Shown here piece after piece: positions 42,889 to 51,670 of a DNA stretch of 64,000 nt. Each line of letters opens with the position of its first letter. Positions within the stretch are counted from its first letter, which is position 1. A program made the translations under genes and the position numbers. A model generated the notes under the pieces. It worked only from the letters and a program-made list of their open reading frames with translations. It made no database searches and was not told the DNA's origin. The stretch is from Williamsia herbipolensis (GTDB lineage Bacteria > Actinomycetota > Actinomycetes > Mycobacteriales > Mycobacteriaceae), in the NCBI RefSeq assembly GCF_000964005.1, contig NZ_JXYP01000009.1:51016-115015 (forward strand). Reading direction: 5' to 3'.

Positions 42889-42957
42889 TTGTGACATATT
42901 CGATCAGTCGCGACGCATCCTTGATGTCGCGCGGGGATCGAACGGTGGGGGAAACCG

Positions 42958-44211
42958 ATGAAGCGATTCGTACGGACAGCGGGACTGACCCTCGTCGCCC
43001 TGGCCGCGACACTCCTCCTCGCGCTGCAGACGGTGCTCGGAGCCTCCGCCGGCGCCAACACCCTGCTGGTCATGGGCGGTAACGACAACGGCGGCGGCGC
43101 CAACATGGAGAAGGAGCTCAGCGGCTACTTCTCCGGAGCCGAGGGAACCCCGTACGCCGGTTACACGCTCACCAAGGTCCCGTGGACCGCGACGTCGGGC
43201 GGTGTCTCCCTGCTCTTCGGCGGCAAGACCTACGACGATTCGCAGGCCGACGGCGTGGAGAAGATCTCCGCCGCCATCGCGCGCACCCTCGCGGCCGACC
43301 CCGAGGGTCAGATCGTGGTCGTCGGGTACTCGTCGAGCGCGAACGTCATCACCAAGCTGGTGCGCAAGCTCCAGGCCGAGAGCGGCACGCCCGGGACCCC
43401 GTCACCGGCGAACGTCAGCTTCCTGGTGTTCGGCAACCCCAACCGCCCCACCGGTGGTCTGCTCGGCCGCTTCGCCGGACTGAAGATCCCGTTCCCGTTC
43501 GACATCACCTTCGACGGTGAGAGCGCCCCCTCGAACTACAAGGTCACCGACATCGCGTGGCAGTACGACGGCTATGCCGACTTCCCGAAGGACACCCGCA
43601 ACCTGCTCGCGGTCGTCAACGCGCTGATCGGCATCGTGACGCTGCACGGCTTCTACTACGACGCCGACCCGTCGAATCCCGACAACATCGTCAGCGACTA
43701 CACCGAGGGCAACACCCGTTACGTCACGCTCAAGAGTTCGTTGCCGCTGCTCGCCGGGCTCTACGGCCTCGGCATCCCACCGCAGTTGCTGAGCGGACTC
43801 GACAGCTTCCTGCGCTCGGAGATCGAGAAGGCCTACGACCGCTCGGTGCCGGTGGTCTCCACCGTGACCGCGGCGCGCCGGGTGTCGTCGCTGTCGACGG
43901 CGTCGACCACGGCCTCCGCGTCGACCACCCCATCCACGTCGACCACGACGTCCACGTCGGCCACACCGGCGTCGTCGACGGAGTCGAGCACCTCGGCGAC
44001 CTCGCCCTCCGCCACCACCGAGACGACGAGTTCGACCTCGACGACCACGTCGCCGGGCGGCGAGGACACCACGACCTCGGGGACTCCCACGTCGGCGTCG
44101 ACCAAGGCCACGACCACCCGTCCGTCCACCCCGACGACGTCGGGCACGTCCGGCGCGGGGTCGTCGGACGACGACTCCTCACCGACGCGAACGGTCGCCC
44201 CGGCCGCCTGA
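42958..44211 (+). CDS. exported PE-PPE-domain (serine hydrolase) protein with Ser/Thr-rich tail
   Basis: 417 residues from ATG 42958, with GGGGGAAA upstream. Seen: a signal peptide ending near A-S-A-G-A, an alpha/beta-hydrolase of the PE-PPE domain type with G-Y-S-S-S-A (nucleophile around Ser125), V-F-G-N-P-N-R-P-T-G-G and D-I-A-W-Q-Y-D-G-Y-A-D-F, and from residue 305 about 110 residues of Ser/Thr/Pro. Known: this domain is the C-terminal half of some mycobacterial PE and PPE proteins and has esterase activity; here it stands alone behind an ordinary signal peptide. Likely acts in the outer envelope. Confidence 0.85.
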   Translation: MKRFVRTAGLTLVALAATLLLALQTVLGASAGANTLLVMGGNDNGGGANMEKELSGYFSGAEGTPYAGYTLTKVPWTATSGGVSLLFGGKTYDDSQADGVEKISAAIARTLAADPEGQIVVVGYSSSANVITKLVRKLQAESGTPGTPSPANVSFLVFGNPNRPTGGLLGRFAGLKIPFPFDITFDGESAPSNYKVTDIAWQYDGYADFPKDTRNLLAVVNALIGIVTLHGFYYDADPSNPDNIVSDYTEGNTRYVTLKSSLPLLAGLYGLGIPPQLLSGLDSFLRSEIEKAYDRSVPVVSTVTAARRVSSLSTASTTASASTTPSTSTTTSTSATPASSTESSTSATSPSATTETTSSTSTTTSPGGEDTTTSGTPTSASTKATTTRPSTPTTSGTSGAGSSDDDSSPTRTVAPAA

Positions 44212-44279
44212 GTGGCGGGGCGGGACGACCGTCTGCGGGGATCTGGTGCGTCGAAGGGTGATTCGGGGCCGATCGTGGT

Positions 44280-44711
44280 TCAGGCGCGGCTCGCGACCTG
44301 CTCCTGCAGGCTGACGGTGGCCATGTCGATGATGGTCTTCTTGCCCTTCTTCATGAGGAACCCGGGCACCGGGATCTTCGGGTCGAGGCTCATCTCGAAC
44401 TCGACGTGGGTCTCGCCGTCGGACTCGGTGAGCGAGTACTCGGCGTGCTGGGCCTTCTGCTGGGTGCCCTCCACCAGATCCCAGCTGACGCCGGTGTCCG
44501 ACCACGTGTAGGCGAGCACCTGCTCGTCGTTGATGCCCATCAACGACACCGTCATCCGCGCCTTCGCGGGCCGTCCGTTGTCGTCGCGCTCGAGGATCTC
44601 GACCTCCTTGTGGATCGGAGACCATGACGGGTAGGACTCGAGATCGGCTATCGCGTCGAGGATCTCGGGAATAGGGGCTGCTATGTCGATACTGCTGTGT
44701 CCGCTGACCAT
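44280..44711 (-). CDS. SRPBCC-family (polyketide cyclase/START-like) protein
   Basis: 143 residues. Seen: the helix-grip pattern S-I-D-I-A-A-P-I-P-E-I-L-D-A-I-A-D-L-E at the start, Y-P-S-W-S-P, and a long C-terminal helix with K-K-T-I-I-D-M-A. Known: small single-domain ligand-binding proteins, abundant in mycobacteria and mostly uncharacterised. Its start is 8 bp from the MFS stop, so the MFS gene may be co-transcribed with it. Confidence 0.85.
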   Translation of the reverse strand: MVSGHSSIDIAAPIPEILDAIADLESYPSWSPIHKEVEILERDDNGRPAKARMTVSLMGINDEQVLAYTWSDTGVSWDLVEGTQQKAQHAEYSLTESDGETHVEFEMSLDPKIPVPGFLMKKGKKTIIDMATVSLQEQVASRA

Positions 44712-44719
44712 GCGTCACC

Positions 44720-46060
44720 CTAACGTGACAACGTAGAGCGATACATAGCTTTCGTGGGACCTGTCGTCCCGATCTCGTCGTGGTCGTCTGCGTCGACGCT
44801 CGGCATGCGGATGGCCAGGCACGCGGCCGCGGCGACCACACACAACCCGGCGGCCACCCAGAACGCGGGATCGTAGTCGCCGTGGGCGTCGCGGATCGCG
44901 CCGGCCCCGAAAGCCGCGACGGCAGCACCGATCTGGTGTGCGGCGAAGATCCAGCCGAACACCACCGGGGTCGCGTCGCCGAACCAGGCGCGGCAGATCG
45001 CGATGGTCGGCGGCACCGTCGCGACCCAGTCGAGGCCGTAGAAGATGATGAAGACCCAGGTGCTCGGCTCGGCGTGCGGAGACAACAGTGCGGGCAGCAG
45101 CATCAGCGACACCCCGCGGCCGAGGTAGTAGACGACGAGCAGCACCTGCGGTCGGACGCGGTCGGTGAGCCAGCCCGAGAAGATGGTGCCTGCGACGTCG
45201 AAGACGCCGATGGTGGCCAGAAGGCCGGCGGCGACGGTGGTGGGCATGCCGTGATCGTGCGCGGCGGGGATGAAGTGCGTCCCGATGAGGCCGTTGGTGG
45301 TCATCCCGCAGATGGCGAAACTCCCTGCCAGGAGCCAGAACACCGGGACCCGGGCGCCGCGCAGCAGACCGTTGAACGCCGCCGAGAAGCTCCCCGCCGC
45401 GAGCGGTGCGGGTGCCACGTCGGCCGTCGCGCCGAAGGGGCGCAGCCCGACATCGCCCGGTCGGTCGCGGATGAACACCAGGACGAGGGGGACGACGGCG
45501 AGTGCGGCTCCGGTGACGATCAGCGAAGCCCAGCGCCATCCGAAGCGGTCGGTGGCCGCGGCGACCACCGGAAGGAAGATCAGCTGGCCGGTGGCACTGG
45601 CGGCGGTGAGGATGCCGGTGACCAGTCCGCGCTTCTCCACGAACCACCGCGTCGAGACGGTGGCGACGAAGCCCATCGAGATCGATCCGGTGCCGAGACC
45701 GACGAGCACGCCCCACAACAGCAGCATCTGCCAGCTCGCCGTCATCACCGTGCCGACCCCGGTGCCCGTCGCGATCAGCACGAGCGCGACGGCGAGGATG
45801 GGTCGAACCCCGAAACGGTCCATCAGCGCAGCCGAGAACGGGGCCGTGAGACCGAACAACATCATGTTGACCGACATCGCGGCGCCGACCGTGGCGTGCG
45901 ACCAGCCGAACTCCATGTGCAGCGGGTCCATCATCACGCTGGGGACCGCGCGGAATCCGGCGGCGCCGAGGATGGCGACGAAACTGACCGCGGCCACGAT
46001 CCACGCCCGGTGCAGGCGGGGTCGGCCCGGTGCGATCGACCGTCGAGGAGTGAACGTCAT
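44720..46060 (-). CDS. MFS transporter (OFA/MCT-like)
   Basis: 446 residues from ATG 46060; the open frame upstream overlaps the promoter of the divergent gene. Seen: twelve membrane segments in two halves, D-R-F-G-V-R-P in the 2-3 loop and W-L-T-D-R-V-R-P in the 8-9 loop, and a polar C-terminal tail. Known: monocarboxylate/oxalate-formate-like MFS members have this layout. The divergent GlxA-type regulator probably controls it. Substrate unknown. Confidence 0.82.
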   Translation of the reverse strand: MTFTPRRSIAPGRPRLHRAWIVAAVSFVAILGAAGFRAVPSVMMDPLHMEFGWSHATVGAAMSVNMMLFGLTAPFSAALMDRFGVRPILAVALVLIATGTGVGTVMTASWQMLLLWGVLVGLGTGSISMGFVATVSTRWFVEKRGLVTGILTAASATGQLIFLPVVAAATDRFGWRWASLIVTGAALAVVPLVLVFIRDRPGDVGLRPFGATADVAPAPLAAGSFSAAFNGLLRGARVPVFWLLAGSFAICGMTTNGLIGTHFIPAAHDHGMPTTVAAGLLATIGVFDVAGTIFSGWLTDRVRPQVLLVVYYLGRGVSLMLLPALLSPHAEPSTWVFIIFYGLDWVATVPPTIAICRAWFGDATPVVFGWIFAAHQIGAAVAAFGAGAIRDAHGDYDPAFWVAAGLCVVAAAACLAIRMPSVDADDHDEIGTTGPTKAMYRSTLSR

Positions 46061-46096
46061 CGGACAAATATGCGCCACGGCCCTCCACCGCGCCAT

Positions 46097-46110
46097 TGGC
46101 AGCAATGCCA
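46097..46110. promoter_or_regulatory. TGGCA-N4-TGCCA operator candidate
   Basis: A perfect inverted repeat (TGGCA 46097-46101, TGCCA 46106-46110), extended by TTG and CAA-like flanks, in the 70-bp gap between the MFS gene and the GlxA-type regulator. TGGCA half-sites are common for AraC-type DNA-binding domains. Function inferred. Confidence 0.45.
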
Positions 46111-46130
46111 CAATGTGTGAAGATCGTGCC

Positions 46131-47117
46131 ATGACTGTCGATCCGCATCCCCCGGCCCCGCACCGTGTGGTGGTCCTGCTTCTCGCCCCTGCGGTCGGGT
46201 TCGACGCGACCATCCCCTCGGCGCTGTTCGGTCAGGCGGTCGACGCCTCCGGCCATCCGCTCTACGACGTGGCGACCTGTGGACTCGATGAGGGTCCGGT
46301 GGCGACCACCACCGGATACGGCCTCATGCCGACGGGCGGTCCCGAACTGCTGGCGAACGCGGACACCGTGGTGGTCCCGGGGACGCGCTATCCCTCGGTG
46401 CGCCGAGACGGCGTCCTCTCACCGGAACTCGCTGCCGCTCTGGCACGTGTCCCGTCGACCGCGCGCATCGTGTCGATCTGCACCGGCGCGTTCGTGTTGG
46501 CCGCGGCCGGGTTGTTCGCCGGCCGCCGCGCGACCACCCACTGGCGTGCCGCGGCCGACTTCCGTGCGGTCTATCCCGACGTCGACCTCGACGAGGCCGT
46601 CCTGTTCGTCGACGACGGCCGCGTGTTGAGTTCGGCCGGTCTCGCCGCCGGCATCGATCTGTGCCTGCACATCATCCGCGCCGACCACGGCAGCGCCGTC
46701 GCCAACGATGTCGCACGCTACTGCGTGGTGCCACCGTGGCGGGAAGGTGGTCAGGCGCAGTTCATCTCGGCTCCCATGCCCGACCCGGGTGACCAGGGGA
46801 CCGCCGCGACACGCGCATGGGCCCTGGCAAACCTCACCGAACCCCTGACCGTGTCCCAGCTCGCCGCGCACGCACAGATGAGCACCCGCACCTTCAACCG
46901 GCGCTTCCGCGAGGAGACCGGCGACGCACCGGGAACCTGGGTCCGGAAACGCCGGATCGACCGCGCCCGTGAGCTGTTGGAGCGCAGGGACCTCTCGATC
47001 GACGCCGTCGCGACCCTCGCGGGCCTCGGTAGCGGCGACAACCTCCGCCACCACCTGCGCCGAGGGATCGGGATGTCGCCGTCGGCCTACCGTCGCACCT
47101 TCACCGGCGTCGGCTGA
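46131..47117 (+). CDS. GlxA-family transcriptional regulator (DJ-1/PfpI plus AraC domain)
   Basis: 328 residues from ATG 46131. Seen: an N-terminal DJ-1/PfpI-like domain (about 10-185) with the nucleophile-elbow-like S-I-C-T-G-A-F-V-L-A, and a C-terminal AraC double helix-turn-helix (about 225-325) with T-V-S-Q-L-A-A-H-A-Q-M-S-T-R-T-F-N-R-R-F and M-S-P-S-A-Y-R. Known: GlxA/FtrA-type regulators activate transporters or catabolic genes. Divergent from the MFS transporter; its stop abuts the stop of the convergent gene. Confidence 0.9.
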   Translation: MTVDPHPPAPHRVVVLLLAPAVGFDATIPSALFGQAVDASGHPLYDVATCGLDEGPVATTTGYGLMPTGGPELLANADTVVVPGTRYPSVRRDGVLSPELAAALARVPSTARIVSICTGAFVLAAAGLFAGRRATTHWRAAADFRAVYPDVDLDEAVLFVDDGRVLSSAGLAAGIDLCLHIIRADHGSAVANDVARYCVVPPWREGGQAQFISAPMPDPGDQGTAATRAWALANLTEPLTVSQLAAHAQMSTRTFNRRFREETGDAPGTWVRKRRIDRARELLERRDLSIDAVATLAGLGSGDNLRHHLRRGIGMSPSAYRRTFTGVG

Positions 47118-48458
47118 TCAGGCCGGGGCCTGCGACGCCGATGCGGTGATGGTCGAGGTGCCACCGGTGGTGCCCGAACCCGTTGCGGCAGAACTGCTCG
47201 GCGCCGTCGCGGGTCCCGGAGAGGTGCTCGGGGGAGTGATGCTGAAGCCCGTCGACGTGTCGGTGTCGGGCTTGCGGTGGGTCCCCGTCGTCGAGTCCGT
47301 CGTCTGTGTGGTGGCGACGGTCCCTGTCTGGGGCCCTGGGGTGATCGACGACGGTTGGGCCGGCGGCGGCGTGACCGATGCCGGGAGGACCGGACCGGTC
47401 TCGGTGGTCGTGTCGGTCGACGCGGTGGAGTCGTCGGCTGCGGGCACCGGATCGTTCTGGGTGTCCACCGGCGATGCACTCTGCGCCGCAGGCGCGATGG
47501 CCGTTCGGAGGTTCGTGGTGCTGATCTTGCCGAGGGCCTGCGGCGCCGACAGTGTGACGAGTTTGCGCGACGACGAGAGGGTGCCTCCGCCGGTGCCGAG
47601 TTGCGGTGCGGCGCCGCTCTCGACGGTGATGCCGTTCGGGCCGCCGACGCCGATGCGGACGAGGTCGCGGGTGAACCGCGGAATCGGGATGACGCCGTCG
47701 CCGAGGGTGAACGACGTCGGGTCGGCGATCGAGAAGTAGGTGATGGGCGATCCGGCGGCGTTGGTCTGGGTGAAGATGAACAGGACGCTGGTGCAGCTGC
47801 CGACGCCGCTCGCGCTCGCATGGCCGAACACCGCGAGGCAGCTGACGTTGGTGACCGGTGAGAGCAGTGGGACGGTGACGTTGATCGCGCTCGCCAGGCC
47901 CCCGAGGGCGAACGCGTTCGCGGTCTGGTCCGAGCCCGCTGCAGTGATCGCGACGCCGAGAATGCCGGTGGACGTGGCGTTTCCGCTGCCCGTGCTGATG
48001 GCGACGGCGCCGCTGAACGGATCGACCGCGGTGGCCTTCGCGGCTCCGCCCGTCGGGAAGATGAGGCCGCCCGACAGTGTGTTCGCGGCGATCGTGAATC
48101 CGCTGCCCTTGATCGACGCGGTGCCGTTGCCGAACGCGACGACGGCCTTGCTGTCGACGCCGATGCCGAGCGTGGTGAGGATCTGCGAGACCTGCGCGGG
48201 TACCAGCTGTTTGACGAGCGTGCCGATGACCGGAGCGGTCGATCCCGAGCAGTCGACGTTCGACGTCACCGCGTTGCTTCCCGCGACACAGTCCTGGACG
48301 AGCTGGTAGGGCGCCGCCGTGGCGGTGGTCCCGCCCCCGGAGACGAGCCCGGCGACCACGGCGGCCGACGCCGCGGCGGTCACCGCGGTCGACTGCGTGT
48401 GGACGCGATGGCGTCCCTTCGACCGACGGTTCCTACCTGCTGACACTGACGACGCCAC
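47118..48458 (-). CDS. exported protein of unknown family with Ser/Thr/Pro-rich tail
   Basis: 446 residues from GTG 48458 (GGGAG 8 bp upstream); a start at 48515 is possible. Seen: a long signal region ending near T-A-T-A-A-P, a beta-rich Gly/Ala/Ser domain (about 55-290) with two close Cys pairs (D-C-V..V-D-C, and S-C-L..G-S-C), then about 120 residues rich in Thr, Ser and Pro. I do not recognise the core; repeated S-G-A-V-A-I-S-T-G-type strands suggest a beta-helix or jelly-roll. The tail resembles those at 41117, 42958 and 50276. Confidence 0.75.
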   Translation of the reverse strand: MASSVSAGRNRRSKGRHRVHTQSTAVTAAASAAVVAGLVSGGGTTATAAPYQLVQDCVAGSNAVTSNVDCSGSTAPVIGTLVKQLVPAQVSQILTTLGIGVDSKAVVAFGNGTASIKGSGFTIAANTLSGGLIFPTGGAAKATAVDPFSGAVAISTGSGNATSTGILGVAITAAGSDQTANAFALGGLASAINVTVPLLSPVTNVSCLAVFGHASASGVGSCTSVLFIFTQTNAAGSPITYFSIADPTSFTLGDGVIPIPRFTRDLVRIGVGGPNGITVESGAAPQLGTGGGTLSSSRKLVTLSAPQALGKISTTNLRTAIAPAAQSASPVDTQNDPVPAADDSTASTDTTTETGPVLPASVTPPPAQPSSITPGPQTGTVATTQTTDSTTGTHRKPDTDTSTGFSITPPSTSPGPATAPSSSAATGSGTTGGTSTITASASQAPA

Positions 48459-48678
48459 GTGCGCTCCCGACTGCGATGACCGGACCCCGCGTCCGTTCCC
48501 GCGGAAATGTAGCAAGACATCCCGGTGGGTGGTGCCGACACCACGGAACGGGGGAAAGCCTGTGCCCCCGGGCTTCTCGCGCCTAACCAGTGATCACGTC
48601 GATTAACGATCGCGGCTGATCTTCGAGACGACGGTCGGCAGACATCACCGGTCGGGCGGAGAGGTCTCCGCGAGGACG

Positions 48679-50022
48679 TCAGCCCCGCGAGCAGCCGGTG
48701 ACCGCGGGCTTGCCCGCGAAGCGATCCGACAACCACGACACCGCGCGCTGGAAGCCGCTGATCCCACCGGCGACATGGCCGAACGTCGAACCACCGATCA
48801 GTCGGATGGGGAAGGGGATCTCCTCGTACTGCAGCGAGGTCGCGCCCTTCGCGCACCACTTCGAGTACAGCTCGCGTTCCTGGACGATCGGCACGGTCGG
48901 GTCATCGGGATTTCCCGTGAGCAGCACCGGCACAGTGGGTTTGAGGTTCCCGATGTCCTGCATGTGCACGTACTTGCTGAGGATGGGGTCCTCGGTGACG
49001 AGCTGCCCGAACGACTTGTGGGACACCGTCCAGTCACGGGTGCTGGGCTTGCCGCGTGCCGAGGTCAGCACGATGCACTCCCCCGACAGTTGCGCCATCG
49101 TCTGCTTGCCGTAGGGGTTCAGGACCGTGGAGACGCGCTCCTTGAACTCGGGGTAGCGGTAGCTCGCGCCGTTCAGTGCGTAACCGATGACGCCGCCGAG
49201 CCGGTTGCCGTCGAGGTAGTTCATCTCGCGCAGGAGGTCGGCCGGGACGCCGCCGGTGTAGATGCCGACGAGCGGGAGCTCCGGGGCGTACGAATCGACG
49301 AGTTCGGCTGCGGCCGCGGTCGCCCCGCCGCCCTGGGAGTATCCGGCGAGGGCGACCTTCGCGTCCGGCGACACCTCGGGCAGATGCAGGGCGGCACGCG
49401 CCGCATCGATGACGGCGTGTGCCTGATCGACGCGGTTGCCGAAGGTGTGCGTGCCGGGGGTGCCGCCACCCATGTAGTCACTCGAGACGACCCCGTAGCC
49501 CAGCTTCACCAGATTGAGGGTGACGATCTGTTCGATCTCGGCCATCGGCCCGCCGGGGAACGAGAAGGTCACGCCTTCCTGCAACAACTTCGAGGCGGCG
49601 CACTGGTCGCCCTGGCCGTGCAGGCCTCCCGCGTAGGCGACGACCGGACGCGGGCCGGGGCCCTTCCACTCGCTCACCGGCTGCAGGTAGTAACCGGTGA
49701 CGGCGATCGGTTCGCCGTTCGCGTCGATGCTCAGGTACATGATGCGAGTCGCCTTCGCGGGCACCGCTCCCTCGGGACTCGGGATGGTGATCGCGGTGGG
49801 CAGGTTCTCCGACCGGATGATGTCTCCGGGCTTGCCCGCAGGGAGCGGGCTGGGCGGGGTGAAGAAGGAGTCGTTCACCGGCGAGGCGGCCGGGGTGGGT
49901 GCGGGGGCCAGAGCCGGGGCCGCCTGCGCGACACCCGCCACGCCTGTGGTGAGCGCGGTCGCGGTCATGATGGCCAGGCATGCGGTGCGTGCTCGTCGGA
50001 GCAGGAGTCGATCGTCGGTCAC
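48679..50022 (-). CDS. secreted LIP-family lipase
   Basis: 447 residues from GTG 50022 (GAGGG upstream); GTG 50040 is an alternative without a site. Seen: a signal peptide ending near A-Q-A-A-P, a Pro/Ala linker, then the secretory lipase (Candida lipase A-like) fold with A-Y-A-G-G-L-H-G-Q-G, A-G-Y-S-Q-G-G-G-A as nucleophile elbow, G-N-P-D-D-P-T-V-P at the acid and F-G-H-V-A-G at the His position. Known: the family hydrolyses triacylglycerols and other esters outside the cell; mycolate actinobacteria have several. Confidence 0.88.
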   Translation of the reverse strand: MTDDRLLLRRARTACLAIMTATALTTGVAGVAQAAPALAPAPTPAASPVNDSFFTPPSPLPAGKPGDIIRSENLPTAITIPSPEGAVPAKATRIMYLSIDANGEPIAVTGYYLQPVSEWKGPGPRPVVAYAGGLHGQGDQCAASKLLQEGVTFSFPGGPMAEIEQIVTLNLVKLGYGVVSSDYMGGGTPGTHTFGNRVDQAHAVIDAARAALHLPEVSPDAKVALAGYSQGGGATAAAAELVDSYAPELPLVGIYTGGVPADLLREMNYLDGNRLGGVIGYALNGASYRYPEFKERVSTVLNPYGKQTMAQLSGECIVLTSARGKPSTRDWTVSHKSFGQLVTEDPILSKYVHMQDIGNLKPTVPVLLTGNPDDPTVPIVQERELYSKWCAKGATSLQYEEIPFPIRLIGGSTFGHVAGGISGFQRAVSWLSDRFAGKPAVTGCSRG

Positions 50023-50190
50023 GATGGGGTGATCCCTCACGTCGTCAGCGGTCTGCAGATTTCGCGCTGACTATAAGACAGGCTCACGGCCTGTGTGTGG
50101 CGTGTCATGGAGGAACCGGCGCCCTGTGGTGGCACCGAACAGCGGTTCGCGAGATCGCTTGGGAACCGGTCACAAACGACGAACACGGCG

Positions 50191-50227
50191 CCGCCCGCCG
50201 CACGTGGGGACGTTCCCACGCGGGCGG
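50191..50227 (-). terminator. bulged hairpin downstream of the 410-residue exported protein gene
   Basis: CCGCCCG and CGTGGG pair with CCCACG and CGGGCGG around gacgtt, with a 5-nt bulge on one side. It lies about 50 bp past the stop at 50276 on the minus strand. A terminator role is likely but unproven. Confidence 0.4.
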
Positions 50228-50275
50228 ACGACGCCGCGGTCGGTGTCGTGTCGTGTCAGACCGGACGAGAAGGTG

Positions 50276-51508
50276 TCAGTGGGACGTCGACGCGGACGCA
50301 GCCGGTGCCGAAGCACCCGCCTTCGACGCCGCGGGCGCGGCCGACTCGGGCGAGGTCGCCGAGGCGGTGGACCCCGCCGCGGCGTCACCGGACGTAGCCG
50401 TGCCGGACGCGGCTGCTGCCGTACCCGACTCGGCCGCCACGGGGGTCGAGGTGCTCTCGGCGGGCGCCGTGCCGGACGTCGACGGCGTGGTGGCCTCCGG
50501 CGTCGAGGTCGCGGGCGTCGACGTGGTCGTCTCGGGCGCGGTGGTGGCCGGCGCGGTCACCGTCGACGTGGTGTCGGCGGCCTTCGATGTCGTCGAGGTG
50601 GTCTCGGCCGGCGCGGACGCTTCTGTCGCCGGGGTGGTGCTCGGGGCGACGGCGGCGTTGCTCGTGGCGCGCAGCAAGTTCGTGGCGGTCGGTGCCGGCT
50701 TGCCGAGCTGGCCGATCGCGTTGAGGAAGTCGTCGCCCGACTGCTTGAGGGCGGCGATGACGCCGTTCTCGCCGAACAGATCGGTGCTGCCCTGCGCCAG
50801 GATGTTCGAGATCCCGGTCGTGATGGCGGCGCCCGCCGCGCCGATGTCGCCGGCCTTCAGTCCGTCGCGGATGCCCTCGTAGATGGTGGCGACGCCCTCG
50901 CGGGCGTTGGTGAACAGCTGCAGCGCGGTCACCACGATGTTGATCGCGATGTTGGGCAGCGCGTTGAAGACCGGCGCGAGGAACGGGTTGAGCTGCGAGG
51001 ACGCCGAGGCAATGTTGGGCAGGTCGAGCAGTCCGATCAGGACGATCGGCTGGATCAGGATGTTGGAGAACGTCTGCAGCGCCGCCCGGACATTGCCGTC
51101 GAGGAGCTGTCCGGCCGTGATGGTGAGGTTGCGCGGCGCGTCCGACAGCGCCGTGCCGAGCTTGGTGATCGCGGACTGCAGTGCGGCGATCAGATCGGCC
51201 GTCGGGTCGGATGCGGCGGCGAGGGCCGGGCCGAGCAGTGCGCGGTTCGTCGGCGCGGCGATGATGCTGGCGGTGTCGTTTAGGGGGAGTGTGCGCAGCA
51301 GGGTGGGCGTCTCGGCGATGAGGCTCGCCGCCGACGTGACGACGGTGTTGGTCGCCGATCCGACGAGCGCCCGGGATTCGGAGACCACCTGTGTGGCAAA
51401 GCCACTGGCGGCGGATGCGGGGATCGCGGCGGGCAACAGGATGGCGCCGGCGGCAGCTGCGGCGGCAAGGGGGACGAGTGTCCTACGGCTTCGGAGGATG
51501 GCAGTCAT
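50276..51508 (-). CDS. exported, mostly helical protein of unknown family with Ser/Thr/Ala-rich tail
   Basis: 410 residues. Seen: a classical signal peptide (basic start, Ala/Leu core, cleavage after A-S-A), then about 235 residues with strong helical and amphipathic character (many Asn, Leu, Ile; P-N-I-A-S-A-S-S-Q-L-N-P-F-L-A-P-V-F), no Cys, and from residue 270 about 135 residues of Ser/Thr/Ala/Pro. The hydrophobic helices are not long enough to be clear membrane spans. I do not recognise the family. Promoter side: direct TAGTAC repeats lie about 55 bp upstream. Confidence 0.75.
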   Translation of the reverse strand: MTAILRSRRTLVPLAAAAAAGAILLPAAIPASAASGFATQVVSESRALVGSATNTVVTSAASLIAETPTLLRTLPLNDTASIIAAPTNRALLGPALAAASDPTADLIAALQSAITKLGTALSDAPRNLTITAGQLLDGNVRAALQTFSNILIQPIVLIGLLDLPNIASASSQLNPFLAPVFNALPNIAINIVVTALQLFTNAREGVATIYEGIRDGLKAGDIGAAGAAITTGISNILAQGSTDLFGENGVIAALKQSGDDFLNAIGQLGKPAPTATNLLRATSNAAVAPSTTPATEASAPAETTSTTSKAADTTSTVTAPATTAPETTTSTPATSTPEATTPSTSGTAPAESTSTPVAAESGTAAAASGTATSGDAAAGSTASATSPESAAPAASKAGASAPAASASTSH

Positions 51509-51670
51509 GGGGAGGGGGACCTTTCGCTCTGACCTGGGGGGCGAGCGGAAGGTAGCACCGTTAGTACGCGGTAGTACCTAAAATCGAAATACAGGCATAT
51601 TCAGCGAAAGCGGCGGTCAGCAGCTATTAGCGCGTTCGGATGACATCCACAGGAAGGCGGCCTGCGAGCC

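Noticed and set aside
42958..44211. A true PE or PPE protein (type VII secretion substrate)
   Set aside because: No PE or PPE N-terminal motif; it has an ordinary signal peptide, and no esx genes are in the window.
44780..46120. A 446-codon frame on the plus strand over the MFS gene
   Set aside because: Composition is Asp/Gly/Arg/Gln without hydrophobic periodicity; the minus strand has twelve clear membrane segments.
50093..51283. An Arg/Gly-rich 396-codon plus-strand frame
   Set aside because: It is the complement of the Ser/Thr/Ala-rich exported protein at 50276; G-R-G-R-R runs are the shadow of the low-complexity tail.
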